Source: Kribbella kalugense (GTDB taxonomy: Bacteria; Actinomycetota; Actinomycetes; Propionibacteriales; Kribbellaceae). From it: a stretch of 64,000 nt of DNA. The stretch spans positions 3,472,001-3,536,000 of the forward strand of contig NZ_SODF01000001.1 in assembly GCF_004365875.1 (NCBI RefSeq), written 5' to 3'. Positions 49,264 to 57,916 of the stretch are shown piece after piece; positions within the stretch are counted from its first letter, which is position 1; every line of letters begins with the position of its first letter. The notes beneath the pieces were generated by a model, which was given only the letters and a program-made list of their open reading frames with translations, searched no databases and was not told where the DNA came from. Position numbers and translations under genes: made by a program.

Positions 49264-50796
49264 ATGAGGAAACGAACCTTGCTGGCGGCAATGACGCTGG
49301 CTCTGACGGCGTTCGGCGCACAGCTCTCGGCCGTGAGTGCCACCACTACTTCCGATCCGACCGTGACGTGGAAGTCGTGTCCGACCTATTCCGATGACGT
49401 GCTCCGCAGCTTGGGTGTGACCCAGGCGCAGCTCGCGAACGTCCGTACGACGATGAGCCGTCTGCAGTGCGGGACGGTCAGCGTCCCGTTGAACTACAGC
49501 GATCCCGGCGGGAGGACGATCGACATCGCCGTCACCCGTCTCACGGCCACCGACCACGCGCGCCGGCTGGGCAGCGTCGCAGTACTGCCCGGAGGACCAG
49601 GTGGCAGCGGATACCTCGACCCAGTCATGCGGGTCGCCCGCAACAACGACATGGCCAAGCTGAACGAGCGATACGACATCATCGGCCTCGATCCCCGCGG
49701 CGTCGGCTACAGCACCAAGGTCAGCTGCGACCTCGGCGCGCGAGGTCCGGCCGCGCCGGGGCCGCTGACTGAGGCTGCCGCGAAGAAGATCTACGAGGCT
49801 CAGGTCTCGGCCAACCAGAAGTGCGCGAACTCCGACCCGGCCTTCATCGGGCAGCTCACCACCGACAACGTCGCGAAGGACGTGGATCGGGTCCGGGCGG
49901 CACTGGGCGACCGCAAGCTCAATCTTCTCGGGTTCTCCTGGGGCACCTATCTCGGCGCGGCGTACCGGAGCCTGTTCCCGGCACACACCGGACGGGTCTT
50001 CCTGGACAGTCCGGCGCCGCCGTGGACCCGCGTGGATCGGCACTTCCAGGAGAGCGCTGCCGCAGTCGAACGCAACTTCGCGCGCATGGCCGAGTGGCTG
50101 GCCCGGCACAACACGACGTACGGGCTGGGCGCTACTGCTCGGCAGGTCCGGGCGGAAGTGCTGCGGCTCGTCCGCGGTTACGACCAGAACCCCAAGACGT
50201 ACGCCGACCTGCCGCAGCCGATCGACGGCTCGACCATCGCAAACCTTGCCGGCCGCGATTCGACCCAATGGGTGCTCGCGGGCCAAGCCCTCTTGGAACT
50301 ACGGACAGCATCGGGGACGACCGCTCCCCCAACGGTCAAGCAACTGCTCGGCGCCCCGATGGGCGCGCCACTACCCGGTGCGCCCGAGCTGACGAACCTG
50401 ACCATGAACTGGGCAGTCACGTGCAACGAGGACAGCAGCCGTCCGACTTTCGACGTCAGCTGGCGTGACTACCAGCGGTTGCTGAAGCGCAATCCGGTCA
50501 CCGGCCGGCAGAACGGCATGACCTCGCTGTGCTCCGGCTGGCCGCTACCGGTTCAGCAGGCCACCCTCAAGCGGGGTCCCGGATCGCTGGTGCTCGGCGC
50601 GCATCTGTACGAGTACATGTCGGTCTACGACTGGGCCCTTCAAACCCGGAACGCCATCGGAGGCACGATCTACACGGTCCGCGATGACGTGCACGTCTCC
50701 ACCACGAGAGTGCCCGAGTGCGCCGCCGAGGTCGTCACCTACTTCGAAACCGGCCACATCGACCACGGCTGCCCTGGCGTGCAACCTCCCAGCTGA
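49264..50796 (+). CDS. Secreted S33-family alpha/beta hydrolase (tripeptidyl aminopeptidase type)
   Basis: A 510-residue secreted hydrolase. Residues 1-~26 (MRKRTLLAAMTLALTAFGAQ) form a signal peptide. GGPGGSG (110-116) is the oxyanion loop, D-E-R-Y-D-II-GLDPRGVGYS follows, and Ser225 is in GFSWGTYLG. The C-terminal part (MTSLCSGWPLP and the TYFETGHIDHGCPG His) matches Streptomyces SlpD/SlpE-like tripeptidyl aminopeptidases. It should release short peptides from the N-terminus outside the cell. Start at MRKRTL, with no strong ribosome site; a GTG-type upstream frame would spoil the signal peptide. Confidence 0.9.
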   Translation: MRKRTLLAAMTLALTAFGAQLSAVSATTTSDPTVTWKSCPTYSDDVLRSLGVTQAQLANVRTTMSRLQCGTVSVPLNYSDPGGRTIDIAVTRLTATDHARRLGSVAVLPGGPGGSGYLDPVMRVARNNDMAKLNERYDIIGLDPRGVGYSTKVSCDLGARGPAAPGPLTEAAAKKIYEAQVSANQKCANSDPAFIGQLTTDNVAKDVDRVRAALGDRKLNLLGFSWGTYLGAAYRSLFPAHTGRVFLDSPAPPWTRVDRHFQESAAAVERNFARMAEWLARHNTTYGLGATARQVRAEVLRLVRGYDQNPKTYADLPQPIDGSTIANLAGRDSTQWVLAGQALLELRTASGTTAPPTVKQLLGAPMGAPLPGAPELTNLTMNWAVTCNEDSSRPTFDVSWRDYQRLLKRNPVTGRQNGMTSLCSGWPLPVQQATLKRGPGSLVLGAHLYEYMSVYDWALQTRNAIGGTIYTVRDDVHVSTTRVPECAAEVVTYFETGHIDHGCPGVQPPS

Positions 50797-50801
50797 GCCA
50801 C

Positions 50802-51683
50802 TCAATGGTCCGTGTTGGTTGCGAGTTCGTCGGTGCTTGCGGTGGTGGCTGCCCAGCTGGCGAGGAGTTTGAGGCTGTCGGCTGTAGGGGTGCCCGCGGG
50901 GGCGACGTAGACGAGGAGGGTGAGTCCTGGGTGGGCGGGGAACTCCATCGCCTCGAAGGTGAGCTCGAGGTCGCCGACGACCGGATGGTGAAGTTTCTTC
51001 AGGCCGGTGCGGTGGAAGCGCACGTCGTGCGCGGCCCAGCGGGTGCGGAAGTCTTCGCTGCGGGTCGACAGCTCGCCAATGAGTTCGATCAGCAACTTGT
51101 CGTGCGGGTTGCGGCCGGCTTCGGAGCGCAGCATGGCGGCGATGTCGTCGGCGGCGCGTTGCCAATCCGGGAAGAAGTCGTGGGACGCCTGGTCGAGGTA
51201 GATGAAGCGGGCGTTGTTGGCCGGCCGACGGGGGTCGGCCAATAGCGGGGCGTAGAGCGCGCGGGCCATCCGGTTGGCGGCGAGCATGTCGTGACGGGCG
51301 TTGCGCACCCAGGCCGGCGCGTCCGTGACGGCGTCGAGGACGAGTTGAACGCTGGCCGGCACGGTCGCGGGCGCGGGCTTGCGTTTCCGGGCCGGCGCCG
51401 GCTCGGACGCGCGGGCGAGGTCGAACAGGTGCGTGGTCTCGGCGTCATCCAGCTGCAGGGCGCGGGCCAGCCCCTCGAGCACGGCGTCCGAGGCTCCGGC
51501 CAGGTTTCCACGCTCCAGGCGGACGTAGTAGTCGATGCTGACCCCGGCGAGCATGGAGACCTCTTCGCGGCGGAGTCCCTTGACCCGGCGGTTGCCGCCG
51601 TACGCCGGAAGCCCCGCCTGCTCAGGCGTGATCCGCGCTCGCCTCGAGGCGAGGAACTCGCGGACCTCAGCTCGGTTGTCCAT
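50802..51683 (-). CDS. XRE-family regulator with MmyB-like ligand domain
   Basis: A 293-residue regulator. Residues ~5-85 form an XRE helix-turn-helix (RRVKGLRREEVSMLAGVSIDYYVRLERGN) and the rest is the MmyB-type ligand domain (NRMARALYAPLL, NNARFIYLDQASHDFFPDWQ, LELTFEAMEFPAHPGLTLLVYVA). This is a very common actinobacterial family, typically controlling a neighbouring dehydrogenase. Divergent from the cupin-alcohol dehydrogenase pair, so these are its likely targets. It ends 5 bases from the convergent S33 gene. Confidence 0.93.
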   Translation of the reverse strand: MDNRAEVREFLASRRARITPEQAGLPAYGGNRRVKGLRREEVSMLAGVSIDYYVRLERGNLAGASDAVLEGLARALQLDDAETTHLFDLARASEPAPARKRKPAPATVPASVQLVLDAVTDAPAWVRNARHDMLAANRMARALYAPLLADPRRPANNARFIYLDQASHDFFPDWQRAADDIAAMLRSEAGRNPHDKLLIELIGELSTRSEDFRTRWAAHDVRFHRTGLKKLHHPVVGDLELTFEAMEFPAHPGLTLLVYVAPAGTPTADSLKLLASWAATTASTDELATNTDH

Positions 51684-51820
51684 ACCCCCACCGTAGACGC
51701 GTGCCCGGAACTGAAGGAGGTACTGGCGTTACCCGGAAGACCGGTGACTCCCGCAAATGCGCGCGCACCCGTTGACTGGCCGACGTGAGCACCACTGCTT
51801 CCTCTCGAGAAAGCGAATCC

Positions 51821-52234
51821 ATGCAGAAATTGACGCGACCCGCCACCGGTAAAGGGCCGGCGGACAACTTCACCGGCGACGTCTGGTTCGACCAGATCTA
51901 CCGGAGCGAGGAGCCGTCCCGCGCCCGGGTGAACGTCGTGCGCTTCAGCCCTGGCGCCCACACCGCCTGGCACGTGCACGCCATGGGCCAGACCCTGCAC
52001 GTCACCGAGGGCGTCGGGCTCGTCGGTACCCGGGACGGACAGGTGATCGTGATGCGTCCCGGTGACACCGTGCGCACGCCTCCCGGCGAGTGGCACTGGC
52101 ACGGCGCGACCGCGGAGTGCTTCATGACCCACCTGGCCATCTGGGACGGCACCGGCAACCCCGACGTACCCGAGACAACCTGGGGCGAACACGTGACCGA
52201 CACCGCCTACCAACAAGCCCAGCCCGGGAACTGA
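51821..52234 (+). CDS. Single-domain cupin
   Basis: A 137-residue cupin starting MQKLTRPATGKGPADNF. The metal-binding motifs are present: HTAWHVHAMGQTLHVTEGVG and PGEWHWHGA. Proteins of this type are annotated as carboxymuconolactone-decarboxylase-like or (R)-mandelonitrile lyase-like cupins. The ATG at 51821 fits the family start; a GTG at 51785 would add 12 residues. It is 22 bases upstream of the alcohol dehydrogenase gene and divergent from the XRE regulator. Confidence 0.85.
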   Translation: MQKLTRPATGKGPADNFTGDVWFDQIYRSEEPSRARVNVVRFSPGAHTAWHVHAMGQTLHVTEGVGLVGTRDGQVIVMRPGDTVRTPPGEWHWHGATAECFMTHLAIWDGTGNPDVPETTWGEHVTDTAYQQAQPGN

Positions 52235-52256
52235 CCGGAAGAATCGAAGGAACTTC

Positions 52257-53294
52257 ATGCGAGCGACCTACATGTACGGCGCGGGGGACGTCCGCGTCAT
52301 CGATGTGCCCGACCCGATCATCAAAGAACCCACCGACGCCATCGTCCGCGTCGTCCGGGCCTGCGTCTGCGGATCCGACCTCCACCCGTACCACTCCATG
52401 GCCGCTACTGCCGATGGCAAGTCCATGGGCCACGAATTCGTCGGCGTCGTCGAAGAGACCGGCAATGACGTGACGACGGTCAACGTCGGCGACCTTGTCA
52501 TCGCCCCGTTTGCCTGGTCCGACGGCACCTGCGACTTCTGCCGCGAAGGGCTGCAAACCTCCTGCCGTCACGGCGGCTTCTGGAACGCCGGCGACGTCGC
52601 CGGCGGACAGGCCGAGGCCGTTCGGGTCCCACTCGCCGACGGCACCCTCGTCGCCGTCCCCGTCGAGGAAACCTCACCGCTCATCCCGTCACTGCTCACC
52701 CTGTCCGACGTCTACGGCACCGGGTATCACGCCGCCATCCAAGCGAACGTCGGCCCGCGCACCAGCGTGACCGTGATCGGCGACGGAGCCGTCGGCCTGA
52801 TGGCGGTCCTGTCCGCCAAGCGCCTCGGCGCCGAACAGATCATCCTGATGGGACGGCATACCGCACGCACCGACCTCGGCCGCGAGTACGGCGCGACCGA
52901 CGTCGTGGCCGAACGCGGCGACGACGGAATCGCACGGGTCCGGGACCTCACCGGCGGCGACGGCACCCACGTCGTACTCGAAGCGGTCGGCCACCGCCCG
53001 GCGTACGACCAAGCGATCGGCGCCGTCCGGGCCGGCGGAGTCATCAGCCGTGTCGGCGTACCGCAGTACGACGACGCACCGATCGGGTTCCCCAGCCTCT
53101 TCGGTCCCAACATCACCCTCACCGGCGGCCCCGCACCGGCCCGCGCCTACATCGAAACCCTGCTCCCCGACGTCCTCGCCGGCCACGTCGACCCCGGCAA
53201 GGTCTTCGACAGCGAGGTCCACCTCGCAGACGTCGCCGATGCGTACCGCGCGATGGACGACCGCACAGCCCTCAAAGTCCTGGTCAAGCCGTAG
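52257..53294 (+). CDS. Zinc-type alcohol dehydrogenase (MDR family), reduced structural zinc set
   Basis: A 345-residue zinc-type dehydrogenase. Catalytic ligands are C38 (CVCGSD) and H59-E60 (GHEFVG). The structural zinc loop has C92, C95 and C103 (TCDFCREGLQTSC); the first of the usual four Cys is absent, though Asp89 lies where it would be. VTVIGDGAVGLMAVLSA is the NAD(P) loop. About the same size as the dehydrogenase at 9389 but clearly a different branch. It pairs with the cupin and probably answers to the XRE regulator. Confidence 0.92.
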   Translation: MRATYMYGAGDVRVIDVPDPIIKEPTDAIVRVVRACVCGSDLHPYHSMAATADGKSMGHEFVGVVEETGNDVTTVNVGDLVIAPFAWSDGTCDFCREGLQTSCRHGGFWNAGDVAGGQAEAVRVPLADGTLVAVPVEETSPLIPSLLTLSDVYGTGYHAAIQANVGPRTSVTVIGDGAVGLMAVLSAKRLGAEQIILMGRHTARTDLGREYGATDVVAERGDDGIARVRDLTGGDGTHVVLEAVGHRPAYDQAIGAVRAGGVISRVGVPQYDDAPIGFPSLFGPNITLTGGPAPARAYIETLLPDVLAGHVDPGKVFDSEVHLADVADAYRAMDDRTALKVLVKP

Positions 53295-53342
53295 GAACCC
53301 GCGTGGTCCGGTGTACCAGGGCTGAAGGTAGCGACTGGCACC

Positions 53343-54902
53343 TCAGCGGGTGTCGGGGAGGCCGGTTTCCTCTAGGTCTAGTTCGTGTTGGAGTTGGCGG
53401 CGGGTGGCGTCGCTGATTTGGTGTTCGTCGTACAGGCGGCGTAGTTCGGCGGTCTGGAGGGTGATGGCTTCGCGGCGCAACCGGTAGTACGCCGAAGGGG
53501 GGAACGCGCTTTCGTCAGGACCTCCGTCGTCTCGCTGCAGGCGGGCGAGGTAGTTGCGGCGTAGACGGTCGAGGGCAACGTCCGAGCTGGTCTCGAGGCC
53601 AGTGAGTTGATCGACGTGCGCGAGCACAGCGCGGGCGAGGGCGTCGCGGGCGCTCGCCTCTTCACGGGCGGTGTGCTCCGGCTCGAGGACGAGCCCGGAA
53701 CGAGCAACCAGTGGCGCCAGCGTCAGGCCTTGGACCACCAGGGTGAAGATGACGACCGCGGTGGTGAGGACGAGTACCAGGGCACGGTCCGGCAAGCGAC
53801 TGCCGTCCTTGGCGGCGAGCGGGATCGACAGGGCGGCTGCCAGCGGCAGCACGCCACGCGTGCCGGCCCACGAGACGACGGTTGCCACCCGCCACGAGAC
53901 GCGGCGATTAGTGGGCTTGAGCGCGATCGACAGGGGCAGCATCCACAGCACGCGCAGGCCGATGAGCGTGACGGCGACCGCCAGCGCCTGGAGGGGCCAC
54001 AGATCGGTGCCACTGGGCAGGTCGCGGACCAAGGCGGGGAGTTCGAGGCCGATGACGCTGAAGACCACGCTTTCCAGCAGGAAGATCACGACGGCGTACA
54101 CGGCGTTCAGTTGGAGACGGATGCGGGCGTCGGTGAGGCGGTGCCGGGTTCCGCCGAGGATCACGCCGGCGACGACGACCGCGGTCACCCCGGAGGTGTG
54201 CGCACCGTCGGCGAGGACATACACCGCGTACGGCGTGACCAGGGCGATCACGGTCTCCAGCACGGGATCCGTCGTACGACGCTGGATCAGCGCCACGACG
54301 CCGGCGATCCCCGCGCCGATCACGATGCCGCCGCCGGCCAGCAGGAAAAACTGACCACCAGCCGCCTGCCAGCTGACTGTGCCACCGGCGATAGCGACGG
54401 CAACGGCGACCTTGAACAGCACCAGCGAGGTGGCGTCGTTGAACAGGCTCTCGGCGTGCACCAACGTCTGCACCCGGCCGGGTAACGCGAGCTTGCGGCC
54501 GAGCGCCGTGACCGCGACCGGGTCGGTACTGGCCAGCACGGCACCCAGGACGAACGCCATCGAAGCGGGCAGCGGGGTGACAGCCGCCGCTACGGCACCG
54601 ACGGCCGCGGCGGACGCCAGGACCAGACCCACCGCCAGGACTGTGACAGGTCGCCAAACCGTCCGAAGGTCACGCAGCGAGAGCTCTTCCGCAGCGGCGT
54701 ACAGCAGTGGTGGCAGGACCACCAGGCCGATGATCTCCGGTGTGATGTGCAGCTCCGGAGCGCCAGGCACCAGCGCCACCACCAGGCCCGCGAGCACCAG
54801 CAGCGACGGGGCCGGGATCCGCCATCGACGGGCGCCCGTGGCGACCGCCGTAGCCAGCACGACCAGGAAAAGGATGACTCCCACAGCTGACACCGCAGGC
54901 AC
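53343..54902 (-). CDS. Na+/H+ antiporter (CPA1/NhaP type)
   Basis: A 519-residue cation:proton antiporter with about 12 helices over the first ~400 residues and a charged cytoplasmic tail. The core has PPLLYAAAEELSLRDLRTVW, the ion-binding ASTDPVAVTALGRKL and HAESLFNDATSLVLFKVAVAVA (Asp/Asn-Asp pair), and WAGTRGVLPLAAALSIP. The C-terminal DALARAVLAHVDQLTGLE... segment is typical of Gram-positive members. It exchanges sodium or potassium for protons. The start is a GTG at 54902. Confidence 0.92.
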   Translation of the reverse strand: MPAVSAVGVILFLVVLATAVATGARRWRIPAPSLLVLAGLVVALVPGAPELHITPEIIGLVVLPPLLYAAAEELSLRDLRTVWRPVTVLAVGLVLASAAAVGAVAAAVTPLPASMAFVLGAVLASTDPVAVTALGRKLALPGRVQTLVHAESLFNDATSLVLFKVAVAVAIAGGTVSWQAAGGQFFLLAGGGIVIGAGIAGVVALIQRRTTDPVLETVIALVTPYAVYVLADGAHTSGVTAVVVAGVILGGTRHRLTDARIRLQLNAVYAVVIFLLESVVFSVIGLELPALVRDLPSGTDLWPLQALAVAVTLIGLRVLWMLPLSIALKPTNRRVSWRVATVVSWAGTRGVLPLAAALSIPLAAKDGSRLPDRALVLVLTTAVVIFTLVVQGLTLAPLVARSGLVLEPEHTAREEASARDALARAVLAHVDQLTGLETSSDVALDRLRRNYLARLQRDDGGPDESAFPPSAYYRLRREAITLQTAELRRLYDEHQISDATRRQLQHELDLEETGLPDTR

Positions 54903-55069
54903 CCCCTGACCTCTTCCTGGGGTCGCTACCGACAGCAGCGAATCTCAACCCCACGCCGACCAGGCTTCCCGGCACACCACCGCGACCCTATCAACCCCGA
55001 ACCGGGGACTCCGGGTGTAACGGCGTACGACGAGGTTCCGATAGCTCCTTGGAGGGGAGGAGATCTGTG

Positions 55070-55264
55070 ATGCGACGACGCTGCCGGTACCCGGCCGGGA
55101 CGGACCCGTACGCCGCGGACCTGGTCCGTCGGCTGCGCGGCCTGCTGGCGATTGTGCTCGGGCCGCCGGTCCACGGCCCGGGAGCGGTACGACGCGACGA
55201 CGAGCTGCTGGACCAGTTCGCACCGGATCCCTTACCGGGCGGGGATGGCCGACCCTCCCTTTGA
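55070..55264 (+). CDS. Possible 64-residue small protein
   Basis: An open frame of 64 codons (MRRRCRYPAGTDPYAADLVRR) preceded by a very strong ribosome-like run GGAGGGGAGGAGA. It ends 1 base before the convergent MarR gene. It is Arg/Asp-rich, with no membrane segment or recognised motif. The strong ribosome site is the main support; without homologues it stays uncertain. Confidence 0.4.
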   Translation: MRRRCRYPAGTDPYAADLVRRLRGLLAIVLGPPVHGPGAVRRDDELLDQFAPDPLPGGDGRPSL

Positions 55265-55265
55265 G

Positions 55266-55769
55266 TCAGCCGCTTTTTCGGCGTGGTTTCGCCGATCGGG
55301 GCGGAACGGTGCGCATGTGGTCGCGGACGTCGGTGAGGATGCGGGCCAGGCTCTCGATGTCCTTGCGCGCGAGCGGGGCCAAGAACAGCTGCCGCAGTAC
55401 GTCGATGTGCCCGGGGAACACCTTAGCGAGCACATCCCGGCCGGCCTCGGTGATCGACACGGTGACGCCCCGATCGTCGTCCGCGGACGGGCCGCGCGTG
55501 ACGAGCCCGGCCTTCTCGAGTAGACCCACCTGGTAGGTGAGGCCGCTGCGGCTGTACACGACGCCGTCCGCCAGCTCGGTCATGCGACGACTTCCGTCCG
55601 GTGCGTCCCCGAGCGTGGCCAGCAGCTGGAACTGCACATAACTGAGGTCTCCGGCGTCGAGGAGCTGCTGCTCGACGGTATGGCGCAACAGACTGCTCAC
55701 CTCGATCAGCGCGAAGTACGCACCGAGGCCGGCGGGGTCAAGCGGGGGCAGGGTCTCCTCTTCGGCCAT
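55266..55769 (-). CDS. MarR-family regulator
   Basis: A 167-residue MarR regulator with the winged helix in LSYVQFQLLATLGDAPDGSRRMTELADGVVYSRSGLTYQVGLLEKAGLVTRGPSADDDRGVTVSITEAG. Helices at both ends form the dimer. Divergent from an NADPH:quinone-type oxidoreductase, with two palindromes in the 88-base gap that are the obvious operators. Confidence 0.94.
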   Translation of the reverse strand: MAEEETLPPLDPAGLGAYFALIEVSSLLRHTVEQQLLDAGDLSYVQFQLLATLGDAPDGSRRMTELADGVVYSRSGLTYQVGLLEKAGLVTRGPSADDDRGVTVSITEAGRDVLAKVFPGHIDVLRQLFLAPLARKDIESLARILTDVRDHMRTVPPRSAKPRRKSG

Positions 55770-55783
55770 CCCGACATCATAGT

Positions 55784-55837
55784 TGCTTCGATTTTGAAGC
55801 AGTGTTATCGTTCTCAGGTGCTTCGAATTCGAAGCAC
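55784..55837. promoter_or_regulatory. Two MarR operators
   Basis: TGCTTCGATTTTGAAGCA (55784-55801) and the perfect 20-bp palindrome GTGCTTCGAATTCGAAGCAC (55818-55837) share TGCTTC/GAAGCA arms and lie 35 bases apart, centre to centre. They cover the divergent promoters. Confidence 0.75.
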
Positions 55838-55857
55838 TACTTGAGAGGGAGTTCGCG

Positions 55858-56796
55858 ATGAAGGCAGTACGGTTCCACGCAACGGGCGGCCCGGAGGTTC
55901 TGCGCTACGAGGACGCCGACCAGCCGGTCCCCGGAGCGGGCGAGGTGCGCATCCAGGTCGCCGGATCGGCGTTCAACCCGGCCGACGGCGGGATCCGTGG
56001 CGGATTCATTCCGATCCCGATGACGCTGCCGCACGTTCCGGGGTACGACGTCTCCGGCACGATCGACGCGCTCGGCGAGGGGGTGGACGGCCTGGCTGTA
56101 GGTGAGAACGTCATCGGGTTCATCCCGATGAACGCTGACGGCTCGGCAGCGCAGTACGTCGTCGCCCCGGCGAGCGCGCTGGTGAAGGCTCCCGTGCGCA
56201 TCCCGCTTGCCGACGCTGCCGGGCTGCCGTCGGTCGGACTCACCGCCTCGCAAGCACTCTTCGAGGCCGGCGAACTCAAGGCCGGCCAGCGGGTGCTGAT
56301 CAACGGTGCCGGCGGCCCGGTGGGCGGGTACGCCGTGCAGCTGGCCAAGCGGGCAGGTGCGCACGTCATCGCCACCGCGAGCCCTCGCAGCAGCGAGATC
56401 GTCAAGGCCGCCGGTGCGGACGAGATCATCGACCACACGGCCACGTCGGTGCTCGACGCGGTCACCGAGCCCGTCGATGTGCTGCTCAACCTGACCCCGA
56501 TCAGCCCGGACGGGTTCACCACCCTGGTCACACGGGTCCGTGATGGCGGCGTCGTCGTCTCCACGACACCAACCGTGACCACGCCCGGCGACGATGAGCG
56601 AAAGGTGCGCGCGGCAACGATCTTCGTCCACCCCGACGCGGAGGTGCTCTCAAACCTCGTCGCGCTCATCGACAGCGGCGACCTCCACGTCGAGATCGCC
56701 CGCCGCGTGCCGCTGAGCGACCTGCCCGCGATCCACCAGCAGGCCGACGCCGGAGAGATCCACGGCAAGGTCGTCGCCATCCCACCCGCCGTCTGA
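55858..56796 (+). CDS. NADPH:quinone oxidoreductase-like MDR enzyme
   Basis: A 312-residue zinc-free medium-chain reductase. Lacking the zinc Cys residues, it has NPADGGIRGG, VPGYDVSGTIDALGEGV, and the NADP loop VLINGAGGPVGGYAVQLAK. Typical of quinone oxidoreductase or enoyl reductase relatives. Start at MKAVRFHATGGP, with GAGAGGGAG just upstream. Likely repressed by the divergent MarR protein and induced by an electrophile or quinone. Confidence 0.92.
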   Translation: MKAVRFHATGGPEVLRYEDADQPVPGAGEVRIQVAGSAFNPADGGIRGGFIPIPMTLPHVPGYDVSGTIDALGEGVDGLAVGENVIGFIPMNADGSAAQYVVAPASALVKAPVRIPLADAAGLPSVGLTASQALFEAGELKAGQRVLINGAGGPVGGYAVQLAKRAGAHVIATASPRSSEIVKAAGADEIIDHTATSVLDAVTEPVDVLLNLTPISPDGFTTLVTRVRDGGVVVSTTPTVTTPGDDERKVRAATIFVHPDAEVLSNLVALIDSGDLHVEIARRVPLSDLPAIHQQADAGEIHGKVVAIPPAV

Positions 56797-56841
56797 CGAC
56801 CCCCCACGCTCCACAACCGGAGGTCGGTGCGGACCGACTAG

Positions 56842-57855
56842 TCAGACGCGCTGGCCGGTTCCGTGGATGCCGTGGTGGTCGATGTGGGTCAGTTCTTCGT
56901 CGGTGAGGGGTGGGAAGTTGAGGGCGGCGAGGTTGTGGTCGAGTTGGGCGGTGGAGCTTGCACCGATCAGTGCGGTTGTCACCTGCGGCTGACGCAGTAC
57001 CCATTGCAAGGCGAGCTGGGCCAAGGACTGGCCGCGTTCCCGGGCGAGATCGTTGAGCGCGGTGGCGCGTTCGCGGTAGACGTCGTCGAGCTGATCCGGC
57101 GACAGGAACGCGCTGGCAGCGGCTCTGGCACCGGCCGGGATCCTGCCGTCGAGGTACTTGTCGGTCAGCAAGCCCTGCGCAAGGGGGCTGTAGGCAACCA
57201 GTCCGAACCCGTCCTCGGCGGCGAGCTTCAGCAGCCCGCTCGTCTCCGGAGTTCGGTCGAAGATCGAGTACCGCGGCTGGTGAACCAGCAGCGGTACGCC
57301 GGCCGCCCGCAGCAGGTCGGCGACCTCGTGCGCGCGCTCCGCCGGGTAGTTCGAGATACCGACGTACAACGCCTTGCCCTGCTGGACCGCGCTCGCCAAC
57401 GCACCGACGGTCTCGTCCAGCGGCGTCGACGGATCCGGCCGGTGATGGTAGAAGATGTCGACGTACTCGGTGCCGAGATCCCGCAGGCTACGCTCGAGCG
57501 AGACGAGCAGCGACTTGCGCGAACCGCCTTTGAGATAAGGGCTCGGACCGATCGGGTTACCGGCCTTCGTGGTCAGGACGAGTTCGTCCCGGTACGGCGC
57601 CAGGTCGGTCCGGAGCACCTGTCCGAACACCTGCTCGGCGGCCCGATGCGGCGGCCCGTATCGGTTGGCGTTGTCGAAATGCGTGATGCCCAGGTCGAAG
57701 GCGTGCAGCAAGATCTCGCGCTGCGTCGCGAACGGGTAGTCGCGACCGAACTTCTGCCACAACCCGAGCGACAACGCCGGCAGGTCCAGCCCGGAATCAC
57801 CCGCCCGCCGATACTCCAGCCGCTCGTACCGCCCGTCAGCCGCCCGATAGCTCAT
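56842..57855 (-). CDS. Aldo/keto reductase, YghZ/GPR type
   Basis: A 337-residue aldo/keto reductase close to E. coli YghZ (L-glyceraldehyde 3-phosphate reductase) and the potassium-channel beta-subunit group. SLGLWQKFG, FDNANRYGPPHRAAEQVFG with the catalytic Asp/Tyr, TTKAG with Lys, and YHHRPDPSTPLDETVGAL with His complete the tetrad. VGISNYPAERA and LIGASSTAQL follow. It uses NADPH on aldehydes. Stands alone between convergent and tandem neighbours. Confidence 0.93.
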   Translation of the reverse strand: MSYRAADGRYERLEYRRAGDSGLDLPALSLGLWQKFGRDYPFATQREILLHAFDLGITHFDNANRYGPPHRAAEQVFGQVLRTDLAPYRDELVLTTKAGNPIGPSPYLKGGSRKSLLVSLERSLRDLGTEYVDIFYHHRPDPSTPLDETVGALASAVQQGKALYVGISNYPAERAHEVADLLRAAGVPLLVHQPRYSIFDRTPETSGLLKLAAEDGFGLVAYSPLAQGLLTDKYLDGRIPAGARAAASAFLSPDQLDDVYRERATALNDLARERGQSLAQLALQWVLRQPQVTTALIGASSTAQLDHNLAALNFPPLTDEELTHIDHHGIHGTGQRV

Positions 57856-57916
57856 GCCCCAAGGTTCACACCCGTCAGCTGACAGCCGTCGGCAGTCTCA
57901 CATCCCGGTCACGTTC

